A stretch of 52,105 nt of DNA from JAJTHJ01 sp046316025 (GCA_046316025.1 JBKCXU010000088.1:1-52105), one strand, 5' to 3'. Counted from the stretch's first letter, positions 8,655 through 17,185 are shown. A program made the numbers and translations. The notes: a model not told the origin generated them from the sequence alone.

Positions 8655-10391
8655 TCAGCCGCCGGCGCGCCCCGCCTCGGCCTTGAGGTTCTTGCGCAAG
8701 ATCTTGCCGATCGGCGTCTTTGGCATCTCGGTGCGGAACTCCACGCTGCGCGGCACCTTGTAGTCGGTCAGGTACTTGCGGCAATGCGCGCGCACCTGCT
8801 CGGCGGTCAGCGCCGGGTCCTGCGCCACCACGTAGGCGCGCACCGCCTCGCCGCTCTTGGCGTCCGGCACGCCGATCACCGCGACCTCCAGCACCTGCTC
8901 CATGCGGGCGATCACCTCTTCGACTTCGTTCGGATACACGTTGAAGCCGGACACCAGAATCAAGTCCTTCTTGCGGTCGACGATGCGGAAGTAGCCGTTG
9001 GCATCCATCACCGCCACGTCGCCGGTATAGAGCCACCCGTCGCGCAGCACGGCGGCGGTGTCGGCGGGCCGGTTCCAGTAGCCCTGCATCACCTGCGGGC
9101 CGCGCACGATCAGCTCGCCCGCCGCGCCCAGCGGCACCGGCAGGCCGGCATCGTCCACCAGCCGCACCTGCGCGCCCGGCACCGGCACGCCGATGGAGTC
9201 GGGCTTCTGCGTGCCGGCGAGCGGATTGAAGCAGACCACCGGCGAGCATTCGGTCAGGCCGTAGCCCTCGGCGATGCGCGTGCCGGTCACCCGCTGCCAG
9301 CGCTGCGCCACCGCGCTTTGCAGCGCCGCGCCGCCGGCCACCGCGCCCTTCAGGTGCTTGGGCGGGAAGGCGGTAAACCATTCTTCGTTGAGCAGCGCGT
9401 TGAAGAGCGTGTTCACCCCGCTCATCCAGGTGATCTTGTAGTTGTCGAAGGCGCGTTGCAGGTTGCCGATCGGCCGCGGGCTGGGCACCAGCACGTTGCG
9501 CGCGCCGGCGGCAAAGAAGCACAGCAGATTGAACTGGAAGGCGAAGATGTGATAGAGCGGCAGCGCGGTCAGCACCGTCTCGCGCCCTTCGTCGATCAGC
9601 GCGCGGCCCATCGCCCAGGCCTGCGCGCAGTTGTCCAGCAGGTTGCCGTGGGTGAGCATCGCGCCCTTGCTCACACCCGTGGTGCCGCCGGTGTATTGCA
9701 GCGCGGCCAGCGCGTCCGGGCCGACACCGCGCGTGTAGGCGGCCACGTCGATGCCGCGCTGCGTGCGCGCCACCGCGCCTTCGGCCAGTGCCCAGTCCAG
9801 CCGCACGTGCTCGACTGCGATCTTCGGCAGCACGCGGCTCCACACCTTCATGACGGCGCGGATTACCGCGCGCGGGACGCGCGAGAAGAACTGCGTCAAC
9901 TCGGCCACCACCACGCGGCGGATGCCGGTGGCCGCCAGCACCTGCGGCAGCTTGTCGGCAAAGAGATCGACGATCACCAGCACCTCGGCGCCGCTGTCGG
10001 CAAACTGGTGCGTCATCTCCTCGGCCGTGTAGAGCGGGTTGGTGTTGACCAGCACGCAGCCGGCCTTGAACACGCCAAAGGCCACCACCGGGTAGGCGAG
10101 GCAGTTGGGCGTTTGCAGCGCCACGCGCGCGCCGGCTTTGAGGCCCAACACCTCGCGCAGGTAGACGGCGAAGGCGTCCGAGTACGCATCGACTTGCGCG
10201 TAGGACAGCGACCCGTGCATGCCGTTGGGCATGCAGGTGGTAAACGCCGTCTGCTTGGCGTAGCGCTGGGCGGCGCTGCGCACCAGGTCGGCCAGGTGCG
10301 TATGGCCGAGCGGGGCGAGCTCGCGCGCGGTGCTCGGGCCGTAGTGCGCGAGCCAGGGTTGCAGGTCGTAAGTCGCAGTGGAATGGTTCAA
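8655..10391 (-). CDS. Long-chain fatty acid--CoA ligase (FadD-like)
   Basis: The 578-residue member of the ANL adenylating superfamily activates a carboxylic acid to acyl-AMP and then acyl-CoA. The P-loop signature YTGGTTGVSKGAMLTHGN lies near residue 234, the EGYGLTECSPV motif near 375, and the YTGDVAVMD...DRKKDLI hinge near 460-480. The C-terminal PIGKILRKNLK supplies the catalytic Lys. Length and motifs fit FadD-type medium/long-chain ligases for beta-oxidation or lipid recycling. The start codon is TTG at 10391, supported by AGGAG six to ten bases upstream. It stands alone upstream of a BASS-family transporter, and a shared substrate is possible but unproven. Confidence 0.93.
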   Translation of the reverse strand: MNHSTATYDLQPWLAHYGPSTARELAPLGHTHLADLVRSAAQRYAKQTAFTTCMPNGMHGSLSYAQVDAYSDAFAVYLREVLGLKAGARVALQTPNCLAYPVVAFGVFKAGCVLVNTNPLYTAEEMTHQFADSGAEVLVIVDLFADKLPQVLAATGIRRVVVAELTQFFSRVPRAVIRAVMKVWSRVLPKIAVEHVRLDWALAEGAVARTQRGIDVAAYTRGVGPDALAALQYTGGTTGVSKGAMLTHGNLLDNCAQAWAMGRALIDEGRETVLTALPLYHIFAFQFNLLCFFAAGARNVLVPSPRPIGNLQRAFDNYKITWMSGVNTLFNALLNEEWFTAFPPKHLKGAVAGGAALQSAVAQRWQRVTGTRIAEGYGLTECSPVVCFNPLAGTQKPDSIGVPVPGAQVRLVDDAGLPVPLGAAGELIVRGPQVMQGYWNRPADTAAVLRDGWLYTGDVAVMDANGYFRIVDRKKDLILVSGFNVYPNEVEEVIARMEQVLEVAVIGVPDAKSGEAVRAYVVAQDPALTAEQVRAHCRKYLTDYKVPRSVEFRTEMPKTPIGKILRKNLKAEAGRAGG

Positions 10392-10545
10392 GGCCGTCTC
10401 CTCGCTTGGGCGGCGTTGGATCGCCGTTGTGATGGGCCGCGATTGTCTGCACCGTGCCGGCCCTGAGCTAGGCGGGCTTTCCCGTATCGTTCCTTCTTTG
10501 TTCGATGCGACCTACCCATGAGCGTCACCCGGTTCGGGCACCCAC

Positions 10546-10626
10546 GCCCCCACCCCAGCCCTCCCCCGCTTCGCAGGGGAGGGGGTACTCCCGCCCCCGC
10601 TGGCGGGGGAGAGTGGGGGTGGGGGC
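10546..10626. repeat. Second multi-hairpin intergenic repeat element upstream of rmuC
   Basis: An outer stem (GCCCCCACCCCA at 10546-10557 against 10614-10626, one bulge) encloses two G/C hairpins near 10560-10585 and 10588-10611. The plan is like that of the 8489-8581 element, but the sequence differs. It sits 60 bases before the rmuC start. The rest of the 10392-10687 gap shows no gene and no convincing promoter. Confidence 0.7.
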
Positions 10627-10687
10627 CTGGCTCACGGGCCGAAGTAGAGATCCGGCTGCAACCGTCCGTGTCTCGCTGAGCGCCGCC

Positions 10688-12058
10688 GTGACCGAAACCC
10701 TTGTCCTCGCCGCCGTGTGCGCGCTGCTGGCGGTCGCTCTCTTCGTGCTGCTGCGCCGCAGCGCTGCCGACCGCGCCGAAGCGCAGCGCGTGGAGCGCGA
10801 TCTGCGCGCGGCGGTCGAGCAGGCGGCGAGCCAGACGCGGGTCGAGACCGGCGCGCGCCTGTCGCAGTTGCAGACGGCGCTACTGGCGCAGCTCGCCAGT
10901 CTGGGCGGCACGCAGACCACTCAGCTGGCGAGCTTTGGCCAGCAGGTGGCGCGGATTTCAGAAGGGGCGGACGCCAACGCCCGCGCCAACCGTGAAGAGT
11001 CCGCCGTGCTGTTGCGCGACTTTGGCGGTGGCATGCAGCAGCAACTGGCCGACCTGACGCGCACGATCCAGTTGAATCTGGCCGAGGTGCGCGGCACCCT
11101 CAACGCCCAGCTGCGCGAGATGCAGCAGGGCAACGAGGCCAAGCTCGAACAGATGCGCGCCACCGTCGAGGAAAAGCTGCAAGCCACGTTGGAGGCGCGG
11201 CTGGGCGAGAGCTTCCGACTCGTCTCCGAGCGGCTGGAACAGGTGCACCGCGGGCTGGGCGAGATGCAGACGCTGGCGCAGGGCGTGGGCGATCTGAAGA
11301 AAGTGCTCGGCAACGTCAAGACGCGCGGCGTCTTTGGCGAGGTGCAGTTGGCCGCGCTGCTGGAGCAGGTGCTGGCGGCCGATCAGTACGCGGCCAACGT
11401 CGCCACCCGGCCGGGGTCGGCCGAGCGCGTGGAGTTTGCGATCCGCATGCCAGGCAATGCCGAAGGCGCCGCGATCTGGCTGCCGATCGACGCCAAGTTC
11501 CCGGCCGAGGACTACGACCGCCTTCTGGCCGCGCACGAGGCGGCCGACCGCGACGCCTTCGACGCGGCGGCCAATGCGCTGGAGGCGCGCATTCGCGGCG
11601 AGGCCAGGAAAATCCGCGACAAGTACATCGAGCCGCCGCACACCACCGACTTCGCGATCCTCTTCCTGCCGACCGAGGGTCTCTTTGCCGAGGTGTTGCG
11701 CCGCCCCGGTCTGACCGAGTGGCTCAACCGCGAACTGCGCATCGTGATCGCCGGCCCGACCACGCTGTACGCGATGTTGAACGCCTTGCAGATGGGCTTC
11801 CGCACGCTGGCGCTGGAGCGGCGCAGCGCCGAGGTCTGGCAGGTGCTGGGCGCGGTCAAGACCGAGTTCGGCAAGTTCGGCGACGTGCTGGCCAAGGTCA
11901 AGGGCCAGTTGGAGACCGCCTCGCGCAGCATCGAGCAGGCAGAGACCCGCACCCGCCAGATGCACCGTGCGCTCAAAGGCGTGGAGGCGCTGCCGGCGGA
12001 GCAAGCCGTGCGCTTGTTGCCGGTGGCGGAGGAGCGGGGCGATGGCGCGGAGGGTTGA
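10688..12058 (+). CDS. rmuC: DNA recombination protein RmuC
   Basis: RmuC limits inversions and other rearrangements between short inverted repeats and is thought to act on DNA structures with a nuclease-like domain. The 456-residue product has one N-terminal membrane helix (TLVLAAVCALLAVALFVLL, about 4-22), a long coiled coil rich in Gln, Arg and Glu (about 25-205), and the conserved C-terminal domain with GNVKTRGVFGEVQLAALLEQ near 210, LPIDAKFPAEDY near 272 and FAILFLPTEGLF near 325. The start is GTG at 10688, placed directly before the membrane helix; the longer upstream frame runs through the repeat element. It is followed 13 bases later by an antitoxin gene. Confidence 0.94.
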   Translation: MTETLVLAAVCALLAVALFVLLRRSAADRAEAQRVERDLRAAVEQAASQTRVETGARLSQLQTALLAQLASLGGTQTTQLASFGQQVARISEGADANARANREESAVLLRDFGGGMQQQLADLTRTIQLNLAEVRGTLNAQLREMQQGNEAKLEQMRATVEEKLQATLEARLGESFRLVSERLEQVHRGLGEMQTLAQGVGDLKKVLGNVKTRGVFGEVQLAALLEQVLAADQYAANVATRPGSAERVEFAIRMPGNAEGAAIWLPIDAKFPAEDYDRLLAAHEAADRDAFDAAANALEARIRGEARKIRDKYIEPPHTTDFAILFLPTEGLFAEVLRRPGLTEWLNRELRIVIAGPTTLYAMLNALQMGFRTLALERRSAEVWQVLGAVKTEFGKFGDVLAKVKGQLETASRSIEQAETRTRQMHRALKGVEALPAEQAVRLLPVAEERGDGAEG

Positions 12059-12071
12059 CGCGCAGCGCGCG

Positions 12072-12350
12072 ATGAGCGTCGTCGATGTCGGCGATGCAGC
12101 CAGGCGGCTATCGCGCCTGCTGAAGGCAGTGGAAGCGGGCGAGCAGTTCGTGATCGCCCGCGGCGGGCAGCCGGTGGCGGTGCTGAGGGCGTACCAAGCG
12201 CCACGCCGCAAGATCGAGCCGCCCGGCCGCATGGCGGCCGAGGGTTGGTGGATGGCCGAGGACTTCGATGAACCCGTTGATCAGTTGTTCGATGCGTTGG
12301 CGCCGACGATGGAGTCGCGCCGCACAGGCCCGCGAAGCGGTGCGCGATGA
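12072..12350 (+). CDS. Phd/YefM-type (VapB-like) antitoxin, apparently orphan
   Basis: The 92-residue protein has the Phd/YefM DNA-binding fold: an N-terminal VDVGDAARRLSRLLKAVEAGEQFVIARGGQPVAVL, which corresponds to the usual 'V-x-x-A-x-x-x-L-S-x-L-L-x-x-V' helix followed by a strand hairpin. The C-terminal WWMAEDFDEPVDQLFDAL is the type of acidic region that wraps a PIN-domain toxin. Antitoxins of this kind repress their own operon with the toxin. The start MSVVDVGD is the only one giving a normal N-terminus. No intact toxin gene follows; only a 36-codon frame overlaps the stop. Confidence 0.85.
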   Translation: MSVVDVGDAARRLSRLLKAVEAGEQFVIARGGQPVAVLRAYQAPRRKIEPPGRMAAEGWWMAEDFDEPVDQLFDALAPTMESRRTGPRSGAR

Positions 12351-12457
12351 AGCTGCCGCGACTCTTGCGCCCCGCTCGTTGGCACACGGCGGAGCGCTCG
12401 GTGCTGGCGACGGAGGGGTTGGTCGCACCGATTGTCTCGAGCGTGCCTCTGGCGTGA
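12347..12457 (+). pseudogene. Possible remnant of the cognate toxin gene
   Basis: A 36-codon frame starts at ATG 12347, overlapping the antitoxin stop by four bases, exactly where a VapC toxin gene normally starts. It opens with MKL, as many PIN toxins do, but contains none of the expected acidic catalytic residues and ends before the acetyltransferase gene. It could be an internally deleted toxin or chance. I cannot prove homology by eye. Confidence 0.25.
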
Positions 12458-12461
12458 CCCA

Positions 12462-13016
12462 ATGCAACTCGTCGCCCCGACGCTCGACCGACTGCCGGCC
12501 TATGTCGCCGCGCTCGAACGCGGCTGGTCGGCCGACAACCTGCGCGGGGCGGCGGCCGCGCGGGAGGAGCTGGAGCGCATCGCGACCGACCCGACCGCCT
12601 TCGTCGCCAGTCTCGACGACCGCGACGCCAAGGGCCCGCCGGTCACGCTGCCCGATGGAACGCGGGTGACACGCCTGCCGGGCTACCACCGCTGGCTGTG
12701 GGACGGCGAGTTCAGCGGGCAGATCGGGTTGCGTTGGCAGCCGGGCAGCAATGCGGTGCCGGCCCGCGTGCTGGGGCACATCGGCTATGCGGTGGTGCCG
12801 TGGAAGCAGCGACGCGGCTACGCCACCCGCGCGCTGGCGCTGCTGCTGCCCGAGGCGCGCGCCGTGGGTCTGGCCTACGTGGAAATCACCACCAGCCCGG
12901 ACAACCTCGCCTCGCGCCGCGTGATCGAGGCCAACGGCGGCGTGCTCATCGAGCACTTCACCCGCCCGCCCGAGTACGGCAGCACGCCGGCGCTGCGTTA
13001 TCGAATCGACCTGTAG
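12462..13016 (+). CDS. GNAT-family N-acetyltransferase
   Basis: The 184-residue protein fits the GNAT acetyl-CoA-dependent acyltransferase fold. The motif A region reads LGHIGYAVVPWKQRRGYATRALALLL (about residues 102-127) with the Q/R-x-x-G-Y/A acetyl-CoA loop RRGYA. A later EITTSPDNLASRRVIEANGG (about 144-164) is the typical motif B, where the Asn and the 'S-x-x-V-I-E-A-N-G' helix are conserved. This subgroup resembles predicted acetyltransferases with no fixed substrate. The start ATG at 12462 follows the toxin-remnant stop by four bases. The acceptor substrate is unknown. Confidence 0.88.
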   Translation: MQLVAPTLDRLPAYVAALERGWSADNLRGAAAAREELERIATDPTAFVASLDDRDAKGPPVTLPDGTRVTRLPGYHRWLWDGEFSGQIGLRWQPGSNAVPARVLGHIGYAVVPWKQRRGYATRALALLLPEARAVGLAYVEITTSPDNLASRRVIEANGGVLIEHFTRPPEYGSTPALRYRIDL

Positions 13017-13028
13017 CCGCAGCGCGGC

Positions 13029-13769
13029 CTATGAGCCGCGCGTCAACGGCACAAACCGCACGTCGATCGTCCGCCGGGTGACGGCGCGGCCGTCGGCGTC
13101 TTTGCGGATCAGCAGCAGTTGCTGGGTCGCGCCTTGCGGGCCGACCGGAATCACCAGGCGGCCGCCGGGCTTCAATTGCTCGATCAACGGTTGCGGCACG
13201 TGGTCGGGTGCGGCGGTGACGACGATGCCGTCGAACGGCGCGGCGTCGGGCCAGCCGCGGTAGCCGTCGCCGATTCGGAGTTCGATGTTGCGGTAGCCCA
13301 GGTCGCGCAGCAGCGCGGCGGCGCGCGCACCCAGCGCGGGCACGATCTCGATGCTGTAAACGCGCGCCACGCACTCGGCCAGCACGGCGGCCTGGTAGCC
13401 GGAACCGGTGCCCACCTCCAGCACACGGTGCGTCGGCTGCGGGGCGAGCAACTCGGTCATCAGCGCGACTACGGTCGGTTGCGAGATGGTTTGTCCTTCG
13501 CCGATCGGCAGCGGCCGGTCGTCGAACGCATGGTCGCGCAGCGCCGGCGGCACAAAGCGATCGCGCGGCACCGCGCGCAGCGCGCGTCGCACCGGTGCCG
13601 ACAAGCCCGCCACGCCGGTCGGCGCCGCGCTGGCGCGCAGTTGCAGGTCGATCTCGCGCAGCAGCCGCTCGCGCGGCGCGTTGGCGTCCTGGGCGAGCGC
13701 GGCCAACGGCAATAGCGCGGCCCCGGCGAGCAGCCGGCGGCGCAGCGGGGCAGGGCGGCGGTTTCTCAT
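13029..13769 (-). CDS. pcm: Protein-L-isoaspartate O-methyltransferase homologue with signal peptide
   Basis: The 246-residue protein carries the PCMT fold: GQTISQPTVVALMTELL (about 92-108), the SAM motif I VLEVGTGSGYQAAVLA (about 116-131), IGDGYRGWPDAAPFDGIVVTAA (about 163-184) and LKPGGRLVIPVG (about 196-207). PCMT methylates L-isoaspartyl residues in damaged proteins using SAM. What is odd is the N-terminus, RRLLAGAALLPLAALAQDA, a clear signal peptide with a basic, Arg-rich n-region. This suggests export although SAM is cytosolic. It is divergent from mnmC and convergent with the acetyltransferase gene. The fold is certain; export and activity outside the cytosol are inference. Confidence 0.9.
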   Translation of the reverse strand: MRNRRPAPLRRRLLAGAALLPLAALAQDANAPRERLLREIDLQLRASAAPTGVAGLSAPVRRALRAVPRDRFVPPALRDHAFDDRPLPIGEGQTISQPTVVALMTELLAPQPTHRVLEVGTGSGYQAAVLAECVARVYSIEIVPALGARAAALLRDLGYRNIELRIGDGYRGWPDAAPFDGIVVTAAPDHVPQPLIEQLKPGGRLVIPVGPQGATQQLLLIRKDADGRAVTRRTIDVRFVPLTRGS

Positions 13770-13837
13770 TTGGCGCGTATGCGCGGGGTCGTCGAGAATC
13801 GCAGGGTTCGCACGCTTCGACTTTAAGCCCGCCGCGC

Positions 13838-15736
13838 ATGCCGCCGCCCCTCCGCCCCGCGCAGATCGAGCGCGACGCCGCCGGCGCCGCGTTCAGCCCG
13901 CAGTACGGCGACGTCTACGCCAACCGCGATGGCGCGCTCGGCCAGGCGCGGCACGTCTTTCTCGGCGGCAACGACTTGCCCGCACGCTGGCGTGGCCGTG
14001 CGAGCTTCGTCGTCGTGGAGACGGGCTTCGGCCTGGGCGTGAATTTCCTCGCCACTTGGCAGGCGTGGCGCGACGATCCGGCCCGCTGCGTGCGGCTGCA
14101 CTACGTCGCGGTGGAAAAACACCCGGTGGCCGCCGCCGACCTGCTCGCCTTCGCGCCTGCGCCGCTGGCGCCGCTGGCACGGGCGCTCGCCGCCTGCTGG
14201 CCGCTGCCGCTGCCGGGGCTGCACCGGCTGGACTTCGACGACGGCGCGCTGCGGCTGACGCTCGCCTTCGGCGATGCGCGCGCATTGCTGCCGCAGCTCG
14301 TGGCCGGAGCCGATGCGTTCTTCCTCGATGGTTTTGCGCCCGACCGTAATCCGGAGCTGTGGGAGCCGCCGCTCATCAAAGCGCTGGTGCGTCTGGCGCG
14401 TCCGGGCGCGACGCTTGCCACCTGGTGCACCGCGCGCGTCGTGCGCGAGGCGCTGGCGGCGAGCGGTTTCGCGGTCGAGTCACGCCCGGGCTACGGGCAC
14501 AAGCGGCAGATGCTGGCGGCGCGCTTCGCGCCGCGCTGGCGGCTGCGGCGGCACGAGCCGCCCGTCGCTTATGCGGGCGAGCGCAAGGCGCTGGCGATCG
14601 GCGCCGGGCTGGCCGGCAGTTGGGCCGCCGCCGCGTTGACGCAGCGCGGCTGGCAGGTGCGCGTGCTCGAAGGTGGCGCCGGGCCTGCGGCGGCGGCTTC
14701 GGCGCTGCCCTGGGGTCTCGTCCACCCGCAGTTTGCCGCCGACGACAACCTGCTCGCGCGGCTGACGCGCGCGGGCTTCCTGCTCGGCCGGCAGCGGCTG
14801 GCCTCGGCGCCGTACTGGCAGCCGGGCGGCGTGTTCCAGCAAGCGCGCGACGAGGCGGAAGCCGCCCGCTGGCGGGCAGCGCTGGGTGCGTCCGACGACT
14901 GGCCGCGCGACTACCTGCGCTGGGTGGAGTTGGATGAGGCCGCCGCGCTCGTCGGCGCGGCCCCGTGCCGCGGCGGCCTGTGGTTTGCGCAGGGCGGCGT
15001 GGTGTCGGCGGCGCGCTGGTGCGCCGCGCTGCTGGCCGGCAGCCACACGCAGTTCGGCACCGCCGTCGCCGCGCTCGAACGCCGCGACGGCCAGTGGCAC
15101 GCCCTTGCGCCCGACGGCCGCAGCCTCGCTGCCGCACCGGTCGTGGTGGTCGCCAACGCGCTCGACGCGCCGCGCCTGCTCGGGCTGCGCCACGCGCCGG
15201 TGCAGCCGGTGCGCGGCCGCATCAGCGTGCTCTCTGGCGATCTGCCGCTGCGTGCCGGCATCGGCGGCGACGGCTATCTCGTGCGCGGCGCCGACGGCTG
15301 GCTGGGGGTCGGCGCGAGCTACGAGTTTCCGCCACCGGAGCGCACAGCGCCGATCGCGGAGTGCGACATCCACGCCGGCAACCTGCAACGCGTGCGGCGC
15401 CTGCTGCGCGCGGCGCCGCCGCTGGCGCCGAACGGCGTCTTCGACGGCCTGCGTTGTGTGGCGCGCGACCGGTTGCCGCTGGCCGGTGCGGTGGCCGACG
15501 AAGCCGCTGCGCTCGACGCGGCGACCGAACTGCGCGGCGCGCACCTGGCCGACCTGCCGCGGCGCGAGGGACTCTTTTGCAGCTTCGCCCTCGGCTCGCG
15601 CGGCCTGACGCTGGCGCCGCTGGCGGCCGAGTTGATCGCCGCGCAAGTCGAAGGCGAGCCCTGGCCGGTCGAGCGCGCGCTGGCCGACGCACTCGACCCC
15701 GCGCGCTTCCTGCTCCAGCGGCTGCGCCGCGGGTGA
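13838..15736 (+). CDS. mnmC: Bifunctional tRNA wobble-uridine modification enzyme MnmC
   Basis: MnmC finishes the mnm5(s2)U34 modification. Its FAD-dependent C-terminal domain removes the carboxymethyl group and its N-terminal SAM domain methylates the product. The 632-residue protein shows the methyltransferase part first (VETGFGLGVNFLATWQAW near residue 57, DAFFLDGFAPDRNPELW near 156, LATWCTARVVREAL near 190). The oxidoreductase follows, with its dinucleotide site ALAIGAGLAGSWAAAALTQRG near 250 and a C-terminal SFALGSRGLTLAPLAAELIA near 587. The start MPPPLRPAQIERD matches the family's proximal D/E-x-D segment; the long upstream frame is antisense to pcm. Both activities appear intact. Confidence 0.95.
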   Translation: MPPPLRPAQIERDAAGAAFSPQYGDVYANRDGALGQARHVFLGGNDLPARWRGRASFVVVETGFGLGVNFLATWQAWRDDPARCVRLHYVAVEKHPVAAADLLAFAPAPLAPLARALAACWPLPLPGLHRLDFDDGALRLTLAFGDARALLPQLVAGADAFFLDGFAPDRNPELWEPPLIKALVRLARPGATLATWCTARVVREALAASGFAVESRPGYGHKRQMLAARFAPRWRLRRHEPPVAYAGERKALAIGAGLAGSWAAAALTQRGWQVRVLEGGAGPAAAASALPWGLVHPQFAADDNLLARLTRAGFLLGRQRLASAPYWQPGGVFQQARDEAEAARWRAALGASDDWPRDYLRWVELDEAAALVGAAPCRGGLWFAQGGVVSAARWCAALLAGSHTQFGTAVAALERRDGQWHALAPDGRSLAAAPVVVVANALDAPRLLGLRHAPVQPVRGRISVLSGDLPLRAGIGGDGYLVRGADGWLGVGASYEFPPPERTAPIAECDIHAGNLQRVRRLLRAAPPLAPNGVFDGLRCVARDRLPLAGAVADEAAALDAATELRGAHLADLPRREGLFCSFALGSRGLTLAPLAAELIAAQVEGEPWPVERALADALDPARFLLQRLRRG

Positions 15737-15883
15737 AGGTCCGTTGTCCGTCGACGCCTTGCGCGCGAGTATCCTCATTTGCTCGCGTCTGGCGCTATGC
15801 CCGGGCGGTGCCGGCGCAGCCGCCGCTGCGCCGGAGGCTGTCGGTGGGCGCGTAACGATTCGTGTTCAGGGGCGTTGCTCACG

Positions 15884-16504
15884 ATGCAAGTCAAACTCGA
15901 AAAGCGCTACCCGCTCGACGTGCCGCCGCAGGCGGCCTGGGCGCTGCTGACGGATCTCCCCGAACTCGCCCGCTGCATGCCGGGGGCTGAACTCGGCGAG
16001 GCGCTCGGCGAGAACCGCTACAAGGGCCTGCTGAAGATGAAGGTCGGGCCGGCCACCGCCGCCTTTGCCGGCGAGATCGAGGTGCTCCAGGTCGATGCCG
16101 CGGCGCGCAGCGTTACCTTGCGCGGCAAGGGCAGCGACCGGGGCGGCTCCAGCGCCGCGCTCGACCTCACGGCTACCGTGCATGACGGCGACGCCGGCGG
16201 CACGCTGCTGCTCGGCCAGTCGGAGGTGACGATCAACGGCAAGTTCGCCCAGTTTGGCGGGCGGATGATCGGGCAGGTGTCGGATCTGGTGATCGGTCAG
16301 TTCGTGCAGAACTTCGCCGCCAAAGCGGCCGCGCGCGCGGCGGCCGCAGCGCCGGCGGCAGTGACCGCGCCGCCGGGTGTGGAATCGACCGCGCCGGCAC
16401 CCGCCGCGGCGGCGCCGCAGGCGAGCGCCGAGTTGTCGGCCTTGGGCATCCTGTGGGCGCTCATCAAGGGTTTCTTTGCGCGCCTGTTCGGCCGCGGCCA
16501 CTGA
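15884..16504 (+). CDS. CoxG-like SRPBCC-family membrane-associated protein
   Basis: The 206-residue protein has the carbon monoxide dehydrogenase subunit G (CoxG) pattern: an SRPBCC domain starting KLEKRYPLDVPPQAAWALLTDLPELARCMPGAEL, then GRMIGQVSDLVIGQFVQNFAAKA near 125-145. An Ala/Pro-rich linker leads to a C-terminal hydrophobic or amphipathic tail LGILWALIKGFFARLFGRGH. CoxG-type proteins recruit molybdenum hydroxylases such as CO dehydrogenase to the membrane. The start is the ATG at 15884, directly before the domain. A MocA-like gene follows nine bases later, but no coxL, coxM or coxS homologue is in the window. Confidence 0.85.
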   Translation: MQVKLEKRYPLDVPPQAAWALLTDLPELARCMPGAELGEALGENRYKGLLKMKVGPATAAFAGEIEVLQVDAAARSVTLRGKGSDRGGSSAALDLTATVHDGDAGGTLLLGQSEVTINGKFAQFGGRMIGQVSDLVIGQFVQNFAAKAAARAAAAAPAAVTAPPGVESTAPAPAAAAPQASAELSALGILWALIKGFFARLFGRGH

Positions 16505-16513
16505 AGGCCGGCC

Positions 16514-17185
16514 ATGGGCCGCACCGGCAACGATGGCGGCGGGTGCGCGCCGCGGCGGCGCATCGGCGCGGTGCTGCTGGCCGCGGGCGAAGGGCAGCGG
16601 CTGGGCGGCGTGGCCAAGCCGGCCATCGCCATCCAGGGCGTGCCGCTCGTCAAGCGCGCGTTGATCGCGCTGTCCGGCGCCGGCGTGGACGAGGTGGTCG
16701 TCGTGCTCGGTCACGCCGCCCAACAGGTCGAGCCGCTGGTGCAGGACTTTCCGGTCGCGCTGGTGCGCAACGAGCGCTATCGCGACGGGCAGATGAGTTC
16801 GGTGCACGCCGGGCTGGCGGCGCTCAGCGGGCCGCTCGATGCGGTGCTGGTGTGCCTGGCCGACCAGCCGCTGCTCGAGGCGCAGGACATCGCCGCGCTG
16901 ATCGGGGCGTTCGAGCAGCGCGCGGGCGGCAGCGTGATGGTGCCGTACTTCCAGGGACGGCGCGGCAACCCGGCGATCTTCGACGGCGCGGCCCGCGCGG
17001 CCATCGTCGCCGCCGGCGCCAGTGTGGGCTGCCGGCGCTGGATCGACGAGCATCCGCAACTCGTCACCCGCTTCGAGGCGCCCAACGATCACTACGTGGT
17101 CGATCTCGATACCGCCGAGGATCTCACCGCGTTGCGGGCCCGGCTCGGGCTGGCAGTGGAACTGCCGGCGGCGCCGATCGCCTAA
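16514..17185 (+). CDS. MocA-like molybdopterin nucleotidyltransferase
   Basis: The 223-residue NTP-transferase has the nucleotide-binding motif AVLLAAGEGQRLGGVAKP near residues 19-36, the NERYRDGQMSSVHAGLAAL segment near 86, and the metal-binding LADQPLL near 115. This is the MobA/MocA arrangement. MocA-type enzymes attach CMP to molybdopterin to make the cofactor of xanthine-oxidase-family enzymes. Pairing with a CoxG-like gene supports a role in maturing a molybdenum hydroxylase encoded elsewhere. Other sugar-nucleotide transferases share the fold, but the context favours MocA. Confidence 0.85.
   Translation: MGRTGNDGGGCAPRRRIGAVLLAAGEGQRLGGVAKPAIAIQGVPLVKRALIALSGAGVDEVVVVLGHAAQQVEPLVQDFPVALVRNERYRDGQMSSVHAGLAALSGPLDAVLVCLADQPLLEAQDIAALIGAFEQRAGGSVMVPYFQGRRGNPAIFDGAARAAIVAAGASVGCRRWIDEHPQLVTRFEAPNDHYVVDLDTAEDLTALRARLGLAVELPAAPIA

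Noticed and set aside
7212..10687. Intergenic palindromes as insertion sequences or a CRISPR array
   Set aside because: There is no transposase frame, no regular spacing and no repeated unit with unique spacers. They fit small structured repeats instead.
13595..13837. N-terminal extension of MnmC by 81 codons
   Set aside because: The extension is antisense to pcm and is Arg/Ala/Gly-rich. The ATG at 13838 gives the normal family start.
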